A stretch of DNA of 64,000 nt, taken from positions 744,001 through 808,000 of the forward strand of contig NC_041687.1 in NCBI RefSeq assembly GCF_900005765.1, written 5' to 3'. Each line of letters starts with the position of its first letter. Positions within the stretch are counted from its first letter, which is position 1. The notes under the pieces are model-generated. The model saw only the letters and a program-made list of their open reading frames with translations, had not been told where the DNA came from and did not search any database. The DNA is from Plasmodium relictum (taxonomy: Eukaryota > Apicomplexa > Aconoidasida > Haemosporida > Plasmodiidae). This document shows, one piece after another, positions 11,806 through 23,845 of the stretch. The position numbers and the translations under genes were made by a program.

Positions 11806-13431
11806 ATGATAGCAAATCTAGTATTTTATCTAATTTTGGGATTTTCTCTTAGTATAAATTTACATATAGAAAAAAGAAATATAAATTTATTTTTAAATAA
11901 TTCTTCAAATAATTATTCTATAAAAGAAGAATTAAAAAGAAAGATATATTCAACGAATGTAAAAGAAAATGTAAAGTTAATAGATTATAAAAAAAATTCT
12001 ATTTTGAGAGATTCAGAAAATAAAAAAAAAATTGAAATAGAGGAAAACATTGATCAAATAAAAAGTAAGATAGAATTAGAGAAAAGTAAAAATTCATATA
12101 TTAACAATTTAAACAATTATTTCGATTATAATGTATATTTAGAAGATAATAAATTAGGAGAATATATTTCTGATGTTAATTTAAGTAAAGATGAAATATG
12201 TATGTTATATGAAGATATGTATTTAGGAAGGTTGTTTGAAAATTTAGTAGCAAAGTTGTATTATAGCAAAAAAGTGAATGGATTTGTTCATTTATACAAC
12301 GGTCAAGAAGCAGTAAGTTCTGGTATAATTAAAAATTTGAGAAATTCTGATTTCGTAACTAGTACATATAGGGATCATGTGCATGCTATAAGTAAAAATG
12401 TTCCTCCTAATAAAATTTTAAATGAATTATACGGTAATTATAATGGTAGTACGAATAAAGGAAAAGGTGGGTCTATGCACATATTTAGTAAGAAGGAAAA
12501 CTTTATAGGAGGTTTCGGATTTATTGGTGAACAAATTCCAATTGCTGTTGGTTTAGCTTATAGTATTTTATACAAAAAAGATTTTTCACCATCTGAGAAT
12601 ATATTAGAAAATATAAATTATACTACTAGAGAAGAGAATTCTAATTTACAAGGTTTAAAAGAAGACGATGTAGATGTAGTTGTTTGCTTTCTAGGAGATG
12701 GTACAGCAAATATAGGTCAGTTTTTTGAATCATTAAATTTGGCTTCTTCATATAATTTACCAATCATTTTTGTAATAGAAAATAACAATTGGGCTATTGG
12801 AATGGAGAGTTCAAGAAGTTCAGTAAACGATCTTATGAATAATTATTCAAAGGGGAAAGCTTTTAATATAGAAAGTTATAAAATAGATGGTAATGATGTT
12901 TTAAGTATTTATAAACTAGCAAAAAAAAAAATAGATCAAATTAGAAAAAGAAAATGTGGGCCTATTTTAATTGAAGCAATTACATATAGATTAAAAGGGC
13001 ATTCTCTGGCTGATCCCGATGAGCTTAGAAAATCAGAAGAGAAAAGTTCTTGGAAAAAAATGGATCCTTTAGTATTTTTATCAAATTATATGAAAAAAAA
13101 TAATATTGTTGAGGATTCTTATTTTGATGAAGTTAAAAAAAGAAATCAAAAAATACTTAAAGATGCTGAAATTGATGCAGAAGAAAATAGAAAAAAAGAT
13201 GAAAATATAAATATATGTAATGTATTAAATGAAAATGTTTATGCTCCATCTCAGTCTACACCTTTTCAGAGTGAATATGAAAAATATAAAAAATATGATG
13301 AGCTATCAAATTCAGAATTAAAAGAGTACTATGAAGCTGTTCTTAAGGAAAATCAAAGAAAAAAAGAAAATAAAAAAGCAGATATTAATGAAAAATTTAA
13401 CGAAAAGAAGTTACCTTTAATAATAGACTAA
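11806..13431 (+). CDS. Pyruvate dehydrogenase E1 component, alpha subunit, apicoplast type
   Basis: This single-exon gene encodes 541 residues. With the beta subunit, E1-alpha decarboxylates pyruvate using thiamine diphosphate and passes the acetyl group to E2; in Plasmodium the complex is in the apicoplast and supplies acetyl-CoA for fatty acid synthesis. The thiamine diphosphate motif is visible from GDGTANIGQFFESLNLA at about residue 297 to ENNNWAIG near residue 325. The loop RLKGHSLADPDELRKSEE at about residue 395 is of plastid/bacterial type. The first 22 residues are a hydrophobic signal peptide, followed by a Lys/Asn-rich stretch of about 100 residues that fits an apicoplast transit peptide and linker. 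A parasite-specific insert lies just before the GDG motif. Confidence 0.95.
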   Translation: MIANLVFYLILGFSLSINLHIEKRNINLFLNNSSNNYSIKEELKRKIYSTNVKENVKLIDYKKNSILRDSENKKKIEIEENIDQIKSKIELEKSKNSYINNLNNYFDYNVYLEDNKLGEYISDVNLSKDEICMLYEDMYLGRLFENLVAKLYYSKKVNGFVHLYNGQEAVSSGIIKNLRNSDFVTSTYRDHVHAISKNVPPNKILNELYGNYNGSTNKGKGGSMHIFSKKENFIGGFGFIGEQIPIAVGLAYSILYKKDFSPSENILENINYTTREENSNLQGLKEDDVDVVVCFLGDGTANIGQFFESLNLASSYNLPIIFVIENNNWAIGMESSRSSVNDLMNNYSKGKAFNIESYKIDGNDVLSIYKLAKKKIDQIRKRKCGPILIEAITYRLKGHSLADPDELRKSEEKSSWKKMDPLVFLSNYMKKNNIVEDSYFDEVKKRNQKILKDAEIDAEENRKKDENINICNVLNENVYAPSQSTPFQSEYEKYKKYDELSNSELKEYYEAVLKENQRKKENKKADINEKFNEKKLPLIID

Positions 13432-15183
13432 ATATTAAAAGTTAGAAAACATATATTTTTTATATTATTGATATTAATAAGTTCTTTCTCATCTATTATT
13501 ACTAATTACAATGATCTTAATCATTATTAAAAATAAAGATATTTTTTATTATAATATGAATACATTTTATTTTATATATATGCAATATTTTAATACACCA
13601 TATATAATTTTTTTTTAATTCATTTTATTAAAAAGTGTATGATTATTATTTCATTTACATCAATTAAATGGAAGAATTCCAGTATAATTGTTTTTTATAT
13701 TTTATTTTTATTGTTTTTCTTCTTATTAATTATTTTTATTAATGACAAATTATTATGCTTCATACTTTTTTTTAAAATGTATAAAAATAAAAAAAATTTC
13801 ATAAAAAAAAATGTAATTTATCTATGTGAACATGTCTCATATATATTTTTTTTTTAATAATTATTCATGTATAGTAGCATATATAAGGCTAATAAATTTA
13901 ATTTTTTTTTTTTTTTTTTGTATATAAAAAAAAAATATATATATATATAAACATTGAGAATAAGAATATAAAATAAAAAATAATTTGTATTTTAATTTTT
14001 CGATATATAAGAACTAAATTCATTTTTTTCCAGTGCAACTTTACAATGAATATGCTTTAAAAAATCATAGAAATATATAGAAAAGTATAGTATTAATTCT
14101 CTTTTTTTTTTTTTTTCTATTAATTTTAATACAAAATTTAAGAATAAAAAAAGTTACTTGAATTTTAGTATATGATATATAAAATAAGAATTTTCTAAAT
14201 TATTAAACATACATGTTACATTATAATTTCATTATTAAATGAATATATTGAAGTTATTTCTTATATATTTTTATTTTCTTTACTATAAATTTTTATATTA
14301 ATATAATAGTTATTTGAATTTACTAAGTTTTTAATTAGTTTTATTTCTATGAAAAGGTATATATACATAAAAATAGTGATTATATCACAAATGAAAAATA
14401 AGGAATGAAAAAGTATGCATATAAAAATATGCTACATATATTTGTGTTTTGTATAAATTTTTATAAATTCATATATAAACATAAGTCTTTTGAATTTACA
14501 AAATTTTTTTTTTAGGAATAATAAAAAAATATTGTGATATTACTGATAGTTAACAAACTACTAAATATTTAATTTTTAGTAGTAAGACAAAAATAACAAT
14601 AAAAAAAAAAAAAAAAAAACAAATAAAATGTAGTAATTAATAAAAAAATTTTGTATTTAAAATAAATAATTATAAATTATAAACTTCTGTATCTTTTTGA
14701 TAATTCCTAAAAATATTTAAAAATATTCCTATTTTTACTTAATTATTATATAGTTTTAATTTAGTCTGTTAAAAAATTTTACTGTTTCTTCTCTTTTTTT
14801 TTTAAATATTAAAAAAAGAAAAATGTTGATGCACATATATATGAATAAGTATTATAGAATTTTTAATTTTTGTTTCTGGATTAATTTGTCTATACAAGGA
14901 GATACACTAATTGTATTATTATTATTTTTTTTTTCTTAATATATTTAAAATTTTTAATTATAGGATAATTAGTCTGTAGGAAGAATTATATATACATATA
15001 TATAAGTTTTAGCATAAAAGTTTTTCATAAAGATTTATAATATTATGTTAAAAATTATATTAACAATAGTATAGTATGAAATGATGTTACATTAGAAGTC
15101 ATATAATTTGGATTATAAATATTATAAAATATATATATATATATATATATGATAAATTGTATATTTCTTTAAAAAAGTATTAA
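13432..15183. other. Convergent intergenic region
   Basis: This 1.75-kb gap lies between the 3' ends of the PDH and ethanolamine kinase genes. A 72-codon open frame at 13639-13857 is T-rich and hydrophobic, with no sign of being a gene. Otherwise there are only homopolymers and TA runs. Confidence 0.5.
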
Positions 15184-16545
15184 TTATAAATTATTGTCAA
15201 TTTTGCATCTAAATATTGGTGAATATGCTGCCGATAATCTATGCAAAGCGTAGTTGACAAAATCAAAATCAATAGTTGAATGCATAGCTTGCAAGAGTGC
15301 CCATAATCCCCATATTATATGAGAAGATAAATAAAATGGTTGAATTTCATCAATTAATTTATAAATTAAATCTTCATCATCTGTTTTTAAATAATGTTTA
15401 ATAAAGTGATATTCTTCATTTCTAGAAGGTATTAAATCCCATTCACAATTAAATCCTGCATATTCATTAAAATGATTAGCTATATCAAAAGCTCTTTCCA
15501 TTGGACAAGAATATTCAAAATCAATAAAAGAAATAGAACCATCAATCCCATTTATAATGTTAGAAGATAAAAGATCACAATGGCACAAGACTATTGGTGA
15601 TTTTTTTTGAGAACATAAATTTTCTACTTCTATTATTGTTGATTTTAACATATTAAAATCAATTAAATTTAAAATATTTTTTTTTGAATTAAATGGATGA
15701 TTATTGCTTCTTTCTTCTTTTAAACAATTGAAATATTTCCATATAGTTGGCCACAAAAAGGAAGATCGATTTTTTTCAATATTTTGTAAATTTTGTAATT
15801 GTTTAAACAAAGAATCATTCAAATCAATGCTATGCAATATTCTTAATTTTTTTGCAATTTCTTTTTGAAATTCTTTTTCTTTTATATCTTCTTTTGATAA
15901 AGCATACCCTTCCATAAATTCTTCAATCCTTCCATTTGGAAAAAATACATAAATTTTTTTGGAAATGTTTATTTCACATAATATACTAGATATTTTTTTT
16001 TCTCTTTCTCTATTAATTATCTCACTAGTTTTAGGTCCATATAATCGAATTAAATATTTTTTTTCTTGTAAGTTATCTTCCACTTTAACTAAAATATTCG
16101 TTATTCCTCCTTTTATTACTTCAAAATTTAAAGAGTCAATATCCTTTTCATCTATTAAATCCTTTCCATAAAATAATAATACATATTTACAATATAAAAA
16201 TAAGGCATTTTTACTTTCAAAAACATTACTAATAAAATTAGTCATAAATTCTTCTACTTTTAGATTCTTATCATCACTAACGTTTATTTTCAAATCACTT
16301 AATGTTAATGGTGTTATTCCTTGCTTACTTTTCATTTCTTTTATTTGAGAATTTGAATTATGAAAATTATTTACATTTTTTAATGTTGCATTATTTTTAC
16401 TTCCTTCTTCTTTATTCTTTTTTTCTGTTTCATTTATTTTTCTTTGTTTTTCTTCCATATTGTTTAAATCGTTTTGCATATTATTGATACTATCCAATTT
16501 AAAAAAGGTTGCTTCTTTTTTTTTTAACATAATTTCTTTTTGCAT
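15184..16545 (-). CDS. EK: Ethanolamine kinase
   Basis: The frame opens further upstream but has no ATG before 16545, so I take that as the start, giving 453 residues; an in-frame ATG five codons on is an alternative. The enzyme phosphorylates ethanolamine with ATP, the first step of the CDP-ethanolamine (Kennedy) route to phosphatidylethanolamine. The kinase signature is plain: the Brenner-type motif HCDLLSSN at about residue 320, then SFIDFEYSCPMERAFDIANH. The following FNEYAGF and PSRNEEYHFIKHYL favour ethanolamine over choline kinase. The N-terminal 80 residues are Lys/Asn-rich and show no targeting signal, so a cytosolic enzyme is likely. A pyrimidine-AG sequence just upstream (about 16580) could be an acceptor for a 5' leader intron. 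Confidence 0.92.
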   Translation of the reverse strand: MQKEIMLKKKEATFFKLDSINNMQNDLNNMEEKQRKINETEKKNKEEGSKNNATLKNVNNFHNSNSQIKEMKSKQGITPLTLSDLKINVSDDKNLKVEEFMTNFISNVFESKNALFLYCKYVLLFYGKDLIDEKDIDSLNFEVIKGGITNILVKVEDNLQEKKYLIRLYGPKTSEIINREREKKISSILCEINISKKIYVFFPNGRIEEFMEGYALSKEDIKEKEFQKEIAKKLRILHSIDLNDSLFKQLQNLQNIEKNRSSFLWPTIWKYFNCLKEERSNNHPFNSKKNILNLIDFNMLKSTIIEVENLCSQKKSPIVLCHCDLLSSNIINGIDGSISFIDFEYSCPMERAFDIANHFNEYAGFNCEWDLIPSRNEEYHFIKHYLKTDDEDLIYKLIDEIQPFYLSSHIIWGLWALLQAMHSTIDFDFVNYALHRLSAAYSPIFRCKIDNNL

Positions 16546-17104
16546 ATAAAAATTAAATTTATTTTTAAGAAGGAATATTACTGAAATATACAAATAAAAA
16601 TGCTAATATCTAAAACAAGTACTTACGTAAATATTTTAAATGAATAAAATGAATTAAACAAATGTGTATGTAATATAAATATCAAACATCAATTTTTCTT
16701 GATTTCTAGTAAAAAATATATATAAACTTAATATGAATATATATTTAAAACATATAAAAAAAAATTAGCATTACTAATTCCATATATATATATATATATT
16801 AAGGAATAAAAATTTGACAAAAACTATTAAAAATTATGAAGATTTTTTTTTTAATTAGGTACATATATATATATATATATGTACGTAATATTTATTTCTT
16901 GATTTCTTTTATTTTTTTTTATTTAGACAATATAGTCTTTCACAAATATTTTCAGGATATTAAAACTTCAAAAATATTTAATAATAAATAAATCAATAAT
17001 TATTCAAATATTTCTATTTAAAAAAAAAAAAATATGAATTATAATATATATATATATATGTTATGTATGTATGTATGTATGTATGTATGTATGTATGTGT
17101 GTAT

Positions 17105-17136
<32 letters not shown>

Positions 17137-18087
17137 CTAAGTGTGTATATTTTATTTTTTTTTTATATGTTTTATTAGGAAATAATTATAAATAATAGAA
17201 AAAATTTTGTTCTGTTGTAAGGATTATTAATAGTAATTAGAATCAGAAAAAAAGATAAAATAAAAAATAAAATTATAATTAGTTTATCTTATCTCCACAC
17301 ACACAACAAAAAATTAAATGGAAAAATTTATTAAAAAAAATTGATAAAATTTAAACAAAAAATATATTAATGGTCTAATTTATTATTCTAAAAAAAAAAA
17401 AATAATATAATAATTATAATAATAATAAAAATAGTCAAGAAAATATTTCAAAAGTTTTTTTTTTAAGGAAGAATTTTCCTTAATATTCAAAGTTTTTTTT
17501 TTTTTCTGAATATGCTCAATTTTATTAAATAATATTTTTAGAAATTATACCCAAAAAACTTTTTTTTTTCTTTATTAGGATTTATAATTAACTATGTATA
17601 TATAAATAATTTCCTTTATTTATTTATATAATTAATAAATATATATTAAGTATATACTTTTTAAAATAATTTAAATAAAAATTAAGTTTACAAAAGCTTT
17701 AACTATAAATAACCATATATATTATTGGAGTAGTAAAAGAAAAAAAATATATTTGCATAACAATTGTGCGTTAAAAAAATAAAATAAAAACATATATGTG
17801 AATAGAATGATATTTCTATATTAGTTGAAAAAATTTATTCTTTTAATATATAAGAAAAAACATGATTTTAATCAAAAGTTTTTTAATAAATATTATATTA
17901 ACATTATTTGATTATATATATATATATATAATGTAAATAAAATTCTTTAATATAAATATTTCTATGAAAAATATATTAAAGAATTTTATTTGAATTAAAT
18001 TTTTCTAATATATTAGTTTTTATATATGAATTAACATAAATTTATAGAAAATATGATGCTTTAATATTTAATATTTTATTTTTAGGT

Positions 18088-18135
<48 letters not shown>

Positions 18136-19128
18136 CTATAAAAAATTAAGAGTGCAAATAAAATATATTTTAAAAATTTCATAGATTATGAATAATAAAA
18201 TAAAAAAAATTTAGTTTCAAAATATTCTATTTATTGAAATCTTAAATTTATTATTTTTATTATTATTTTCTACAATTTTTTAAAAAAAATAAATATTAAA
18301 AAAAAAATATTGCAATAATTTTTATAAAATTTTTATAAAAAATATATTTTATATTAATGCATTAATAACTTCTAAATTTTACGAAATATTCTATTACCAG
18401 TTTAAATATTTGTTTTTTAGCTCAACTTTATTTTTATACTAGAATAGAAAAACACTGAAAAATTTTTTTTTTTGGGGGAGGAAAAAAAAAAGAATTAATA
18501 TTAATGAATCATATTATTAAGTAATTTTGTTGTGCATATATTTACATTTTTATTATTATCTTTTTTGTTATTTTTTTATACTTATAATTTAAAAATATTT
18601 TTTTTATATATGTCCTAAGAATTAATGAATTTACATTCACGATGTAAAATAAAAGATACATTTAAATAAATAGTACCTGTTAATCTGAAAAAAAAAATAT
18701 TTTATTTTTTTTATTTCTAAATATCTGAAATTTCATATTTTAAATGAGTCAATTCAGTGAAAATAGAGTTATAGAATTTAATTATTATTTGGTTTATATT
18801 ATTTCTAAAAATAATAAAAGTTCAAACTAGATAAAATTCAGAAGCATTATTCTATTAATGTTTTTTAAGAAACACCATAAAATAACAATTTATATATAAA
18901 TTACATAAATATATCTATATAAAACATTTTAAAATTGAAAAAAAATTTAATTAGTAATTATTAAATAGAAGTTTAAAAAATCCCTCATACAAAGTTAATT
19001 AGAAATTTATAAATTACATTTTAGGTATTATTCGTTTTAAAAATATATATATAATTTCCACATATACATATAGAATTTAAAAAATATAAAAATATTTTAA
19101 ATACGCGTTATCTCTTTATTTTAGAAAG
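16546..19128. promoter_or_regulatory. 2.6-kb intergenic region upstream of ethanolamine kinase
   Basis: Both flanking genes are on the minus strand, so the left part should hold the ethanolamine kinase promoter and the right part the GrpE 3' untranslated region. It contains a GTAT tetranucleotide repeat, several (TA)n runs (for example near 18090-18128) and a small CA run near 17297. No coding frame is visible. GC is low but not uniformly low enough to call a centromere. Confidence 0.45.
17062..17108. repeat. (GTAT)n tetranucleotide microsatellite
   Basis: About eleven near-perfect copies of GTAT are flanked on both sides by TA runs. The unit stands out because most simple repeats here contain only A and T. 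Confidence 0.95.
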
Positions 19129-20075
19129 TTAATTTTTCACAACTCCAACTTTAGCAGCTCTAAAAAAGTGATTTAAAGGAAAAAAAAAAAAAAGAAAAAA
19201 GAAAAAATGTGAATATATTTATAAGTGAAAAACTAATAAAAATGAATATAAAATAAAAAAATGCATAAAAGAATATTAATAACTTACCTTAATATTCTGT
19301 CTTTTATTTTATATCCTTGTTGAATGACTGTTGCAACTGTTCCTTTTTCTTTCGTATTATCATTTATTTCAAAAAGGGCTTCATGAAATAGTGGATTAAA
19401 TTTTTCATTAATAGGATTATATTTATTTATTCCATATTTATTAAAAATATTATGAAGTATAGTTTCAGTCATTTGAATTCCCTTATATATATTACTAATT
19501 TCTTCATTTTGTTTTAATGACTCTTCATTTATATTTTGAATAGCTAAAGAAAGATTATCAGCTACATCCAATAATGATTTGGCAAAATTTGTTATGCAAT
19601 ATACTTTATTATTTTCAATTTCTTTTATATATCTATTTCTTAAGTTTTCATTTTCTGCTAAAACAGATAAATATTTTTCTTTCAGTATTTTGTTATCTAT
19701 TATTTTTTCATCCATATCTTTCTTTGTTTTTTTAATTTCTTTAATTAAATCAATTTTATTAAAATTTTCATAATCAATTTCTTCAATGTTTTTTTCAATA
19801 CTTTTTGTTTCATTTTTGTTTATAGAATCTTCATTTTCTATGGGATCATTTTCTTTTTCATTATTTTTTATTTCTGCCTCTTTTTTAAATTGCTCTCCAT
19901 TGTTATATGCTCTATCATTCATTGATGATGTGCTGTATGATTGATATCCAATTTTTTTATGTGTATCTCTAAAAAAATTTGTAAAATATTTTTTAGAATG
20001 AAACAACTGCATTCCATCTAAATTTGAAGAGTATCTAGCAATAGATGCCCTCTTGAAAAAATTTGAGTATTTCAT
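19129..20075 (-). CDS. MGE1: Mitochondrial GrpE, Hsp70 nucleotide exchange factor, two exons
   Basis: Predicted exons are 20075-19288 and 19159-19129, giving 272 residues; the donor is a full consensus GTAAGT and the acceptor is TTTTTTAG. The last exon is only 31 bases and adds the conserved end RAAKVGVVKN, so stopping at the first exon would lose the family's signature tail. GrpE proteins release ADP from Hsp70; the mitochondrial form acts with mtHsp70 in import and folding. The first 50 residues are rich in Arg, Ser and Tyr with no acidic residues, as in a mitochondrial presequence. A long coiled coil covers about residues 100-165, and the beta domain ends with FHEALFEI and GTVATVIQQGYKIKDRILR. 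The same pathway partner TIM44 lies 24 kb away. Confidence 0.93.
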
Positions 20076-21152
20076 AATTAATAAAAAAAAAAGATGAATA
20101 ATTTAATTTAAAAAAAATATTAAAATTTAATAAAAAATTCCTAATTAATAAATTAAAAGAAAATAAATTTTTTAAAAGAGGTTTTTTAATTTTTTGCACT
20201 AAATTCTTTTTAAAATTTTAAGAAAAATTTTTAACTAATTAAATAAACAAATAAAAAGAATTCTTTAAAATTATTTATAGTTATATTAAATATTAAAAAA
20301 AAAAAAAAAAAAATTAAAAGTATATCATTTTAAAGAATACGAATTAAAATCTTCTATAAAATGTTCTTGAAAAACTTTTAAAAAAATCTTAAAAAAAAAA
20401 AAAATTTCAAATGTGTTATAAAAACAAAATTATTTGAAAAATATGAAGATTTAAGTTGCGTTAAGCAAACTTATGATTATCAAAAATACAATATATAGTG
20501 TTTATTTTATTTTATTATCATAATTTTTTTTTTTTAATTAAATTTTAATTTATATGTAAATTGTTTATCACATATAACATCTTTATAACCATTATAAAGA
20601 AATGATCTTCAGTTGATATATAAAATACTGAAGAAAAAAAAAAAATCTTTGATCATAGTTTATTTTATTTTTTTCCTTTTAATATTACAAATAGTTTGCT
20701 TTTTACAATATTAAATATATTGAATCGTAATAATAGTTCAATGTTTATTTATTTATAAGTACATATTTATATGATAAAATAAAAAGATTCTTAGAAATAG
20801 GTTTCGTAAAGTTCAATAATTTTTACCAAATTCATAACTTTTTTTTTTTTTTTATTTATTAAAATAATATAAAGTAAATTATAAATTTTATTTAATACCA
20901 AAAAAAAAAAATTTAATTAATAATCAAATGTCTTTAAGTTAAAGGAATGTATATTTCAAATAAAGAAAAATAAAATATATTGATTTTAATAATATTTAGG
21001 CTTTCATTAAAGTATTTTTTGCTAAAAGAAAGATACAACTATGCAATTATATATAAATAAAATACTTAAATTCTAAAATAAGGGATATATATAAATTATT
21101 TTTTTAAAAAATATTTTTTCATTGAAATAAAAGTATGTACTTTATGCGCATA
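20076..21152. promoter_or_regulatory. Intergenic region upstream of GrpE
   Basis: It lies between two minus-strand genes and should carry the GrpE promoter and the RRS1 3' untranslated region. It holds only poly-A/T tracts; nothing else is seen. Confidence 0.45.
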
Positions 21153-22280
21153 CTAGAAAGATTTTAAAACAATAGCAGCTAATTTATTATTTTGGTTTAT
21201 TTCATCTTTTGGTAAACGATTTTCACATTTTTGTTTTATTACATTATTTTTTATATTCATTTTTTTTTCTTTTTTTAATTTTTTGTCCTCTCGTCCAAAT
21301 GTCGAGGATGAAACTTGTGCCCTAGCAAAGAATAAAATATAAATATAAATATATATATTAGTAGATAATAAGTATTATTATAAAATAATAGGAATAAATA
21401 ATTTTAGAAATGAATAAAAAATATACTGACAAAAACTTATGTGAAATATTAAAAACCTATATAATTTATATATATATATATTTCGAATTTTAAATATTCT
21501 TAATTTTGTTAAAAAAAAAACATTTATATATTATTATTTTTTTTTTTTTTCTTTTACATTTTAAGGTTGTCAATTAAATTTTCTCTTTTTCTTTTTTGTC
21601 TTTGTATGTATTTTATATCTTCATTGGATATCCCCTTTTGATCAAATTTATTCTTCATTTCTCTCATTTTCTGTTTCATTTTTTTAATCTCTTTTTCCTC
21701 TTCTTTTTTTTCAAAAGGATCTTCATAAGAGTCTTCGTTATCCTTAAATTCATGTACAAAGTTTGATTTTTCTTCATTTTCTTTTATATGCTTCTTTTGG
21801 TAACGCCTAACCCACCCTTTCGAATTTTTATCAAAAATTAATCCACTTCTATTTTTTTTTTTCATTAATCTCTTTTCAGAATACATTTCCCATTTTGTGC
21901 TTTTTTTCATTTTAGGAATTTTTGAATATCTCGGTATGTTAAAATAATTATTTTTTGTTAAAAAATAAATTATTTCATCATTACCATTTTTTTCGCTTTT
22001 TAATTCATTTATTTTTTTAATAATGGAATATAAGTTTTCTTCTACTTTTAGCTTAATACTAAAGAGAAAAAAAAAAGAGAATAAAAATGTAAAACCTATG
22101 TATACATATATATATTATAAAAAATTATTATGTGTTCTATATGTCATTATATTTTATTCTACTTATTTTCAATATATTTTTATGTATTTTTATTTGTATT
22201 TTATTTCATTACTTATCTTCTTCATTAATTATTGAATTATCATAAGCCAAAAGATGTTGTGAGCAAAATTCTATTTCCAT
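21153..22280 (-). CDS. RRS1: Ribosome biogenesis regulatory protein RRS1, three exons
   Basis: Predicted exons in transcript order are 22280-22213, 22058-21558 and 21321-21153, giving 245 residues, all in phase. RRS1 works with Rpf2 to recruit the 5S RNP (5S rRNA, L5 and L11) to the pre-60S particle in the nucleolus. The N-terminal exon carries the family element EFCSQHLLAYDNS. The core reads STKWEMYSEKRLMKKK followed by GLIFDKNSKGWVRRYQKK, the family signature. The third exon supplies MAQVSSSTFGREDKKLKK, matching the second conserved block. The rest is a charged Lys/Glu helix. It is divergent from the K/E-rich gene. Confidence 0.92.
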
Positions 22281-23845
22281 TTTTTCTTTAAAAAATTTGT
22301 ATTTTTATTATCAAAAGAATAATGAATAAATATATATGAAAAAAAAAAAAAAAATAAAAGTAAATTACTTATATAAATAAATATATATATTTATATTTTG
22401 TCTTTAAAAATGATTAAAATAAATTAAAAAATGTCATATTTTTATGTATGATTTTGGTATGAATTTTTAAAAAAACTTATCGGTTTTTATCAACGTTTTA
22501 TTCGAGCATCGAAAATAAAAATATTTTGATTTTTTTTTTTTTTTTTTTTTTTTTGTTTCGAATTATCCTTTTTACATTTTTTTACTTTATTTTACTTTTT
22601 TTTTTTCTAAATTTTAATTGAATAAATTCATAATAAAAAATAAAAGGAATGAATATTTATTTCAAGAAATTAATTTAAGAAAAAATTTATAAAATATTTT
22701 AGGTACTTTTTATAATAATAAGTTTTGTATATATTCATTTCTAAATATTTTTTTTTATTCATATATATATATATACATACTACATGAAATATATATTTAA
22801 TATAAATTATAAAATTAGGTTTTTTTTTTTATTTTAACTTGTAAAATATATTTTTTTTATTATCTTTTTTTTTTTTTTAATTTAATAATTACATAGTGTT
22901 GCAATTAAGAATATTTAAGGAATATTATTCTATGTAGTTTCTTATGTGAATAAAATTATTTTTTAAATTATGAAACATTGGTTATATGAGACGAATTAAT
23001 AAAAAAAAAAATGTCAAATCTTAAAATAATAAGATTGAGGGTTTGCTATTTGTATTAAGATAAAAAATATAATAATAAATGGATTACGAGCTATAGAGCT
23101 TTAGTCGATTTATGCACAAAATATATTTTTTAAATTGTTTTTTTACTATATTTTCGAAAATTTTATTATATAAAATGTTCAAAAAAAAAAAAAAAAAAAA
23201 AAAAATCTCTGCCTGAAGAAAATAAATAACAAATGTGAATTCATCAAGAATATTTTTATAACAATAAATAAAAAAAAAAAATATACATAATTATATATAT
23301 TTATATAAAAATAACAAAGAAAATATAATTTATACAAAACAACTCAATTCCGTTATACATATAAGTATTTTTATATGAATAATATATAAATCAAATTTTT
23401 TTTTTTTTTTTTTTAAAGAAAATCATATTCATTGTTTGGCAATTGTTTAACTTTTTTTATAAGGGTAACAAGTTCCTACAGTAAACGGATTGACATTACA
23501 GTTTTTAGTAAATTACGTAAAGTTACATTTTTTTTTTAATTTTTCTATTAAAAAAAAAAAAGAAAAAAAAAACTAAAAAAATATTTTTTTTTTTTTTTTT
23601 TTTTTTTGATTTAAGTGTTACTATTTATTGTAAATCATCAAAATCTAATTATTCTAAAGTTAAAATTGGCCTATTAGAAGGAAAAAAAAAAAAAAAAAAG
23701 TAAAACTCTTTTTAATATTTTATATAAAAAGTATTAAAAAAAAAATAAAATAAAAAGTAGAAGAACTAGGATATGTAACATTTTTTTTATTTTACTTTTT
23801 ATTCCATTTAAATTTATGCTTAAAATATAAGTGGCATAACAAAAA
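22281..23845. promoter_or_regulatory. Divergent intergenic region, RRS1 and the K/E-rich gene
   Basis: This 1.56-kb gap has long homopolymers, including poly-T at about 22532-22553, poly-A at 23178-23205 and poly-T at 23586-23607. It should carry both promoters. A slightly less AT-rich patch at 23440-23520 shows no open frame or RNA structure that I can name. Confidence 0.45.

Noticed and set aside
13639-13857. 72-codon plus-strand frame after the PDH gene
   Set aside because: T-rich, hydrophobic and without parasite-like codon mix; lies in a convergent 3' region.
16546-16593. Extension of ethanolamine kinase upstream of 16545
   Set aside because: The frame is open but begins at TTG, not ATG, and contains a splice-acceptor-like sequence; the ATG at 16545 is the sounder start.
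16546-19128. Possible centromere
   Set aside because: The gap is long and AT-rich, but scattered G and C occur throughout at levels like other gaps here; no 2-kb core of nearly pure A and T.
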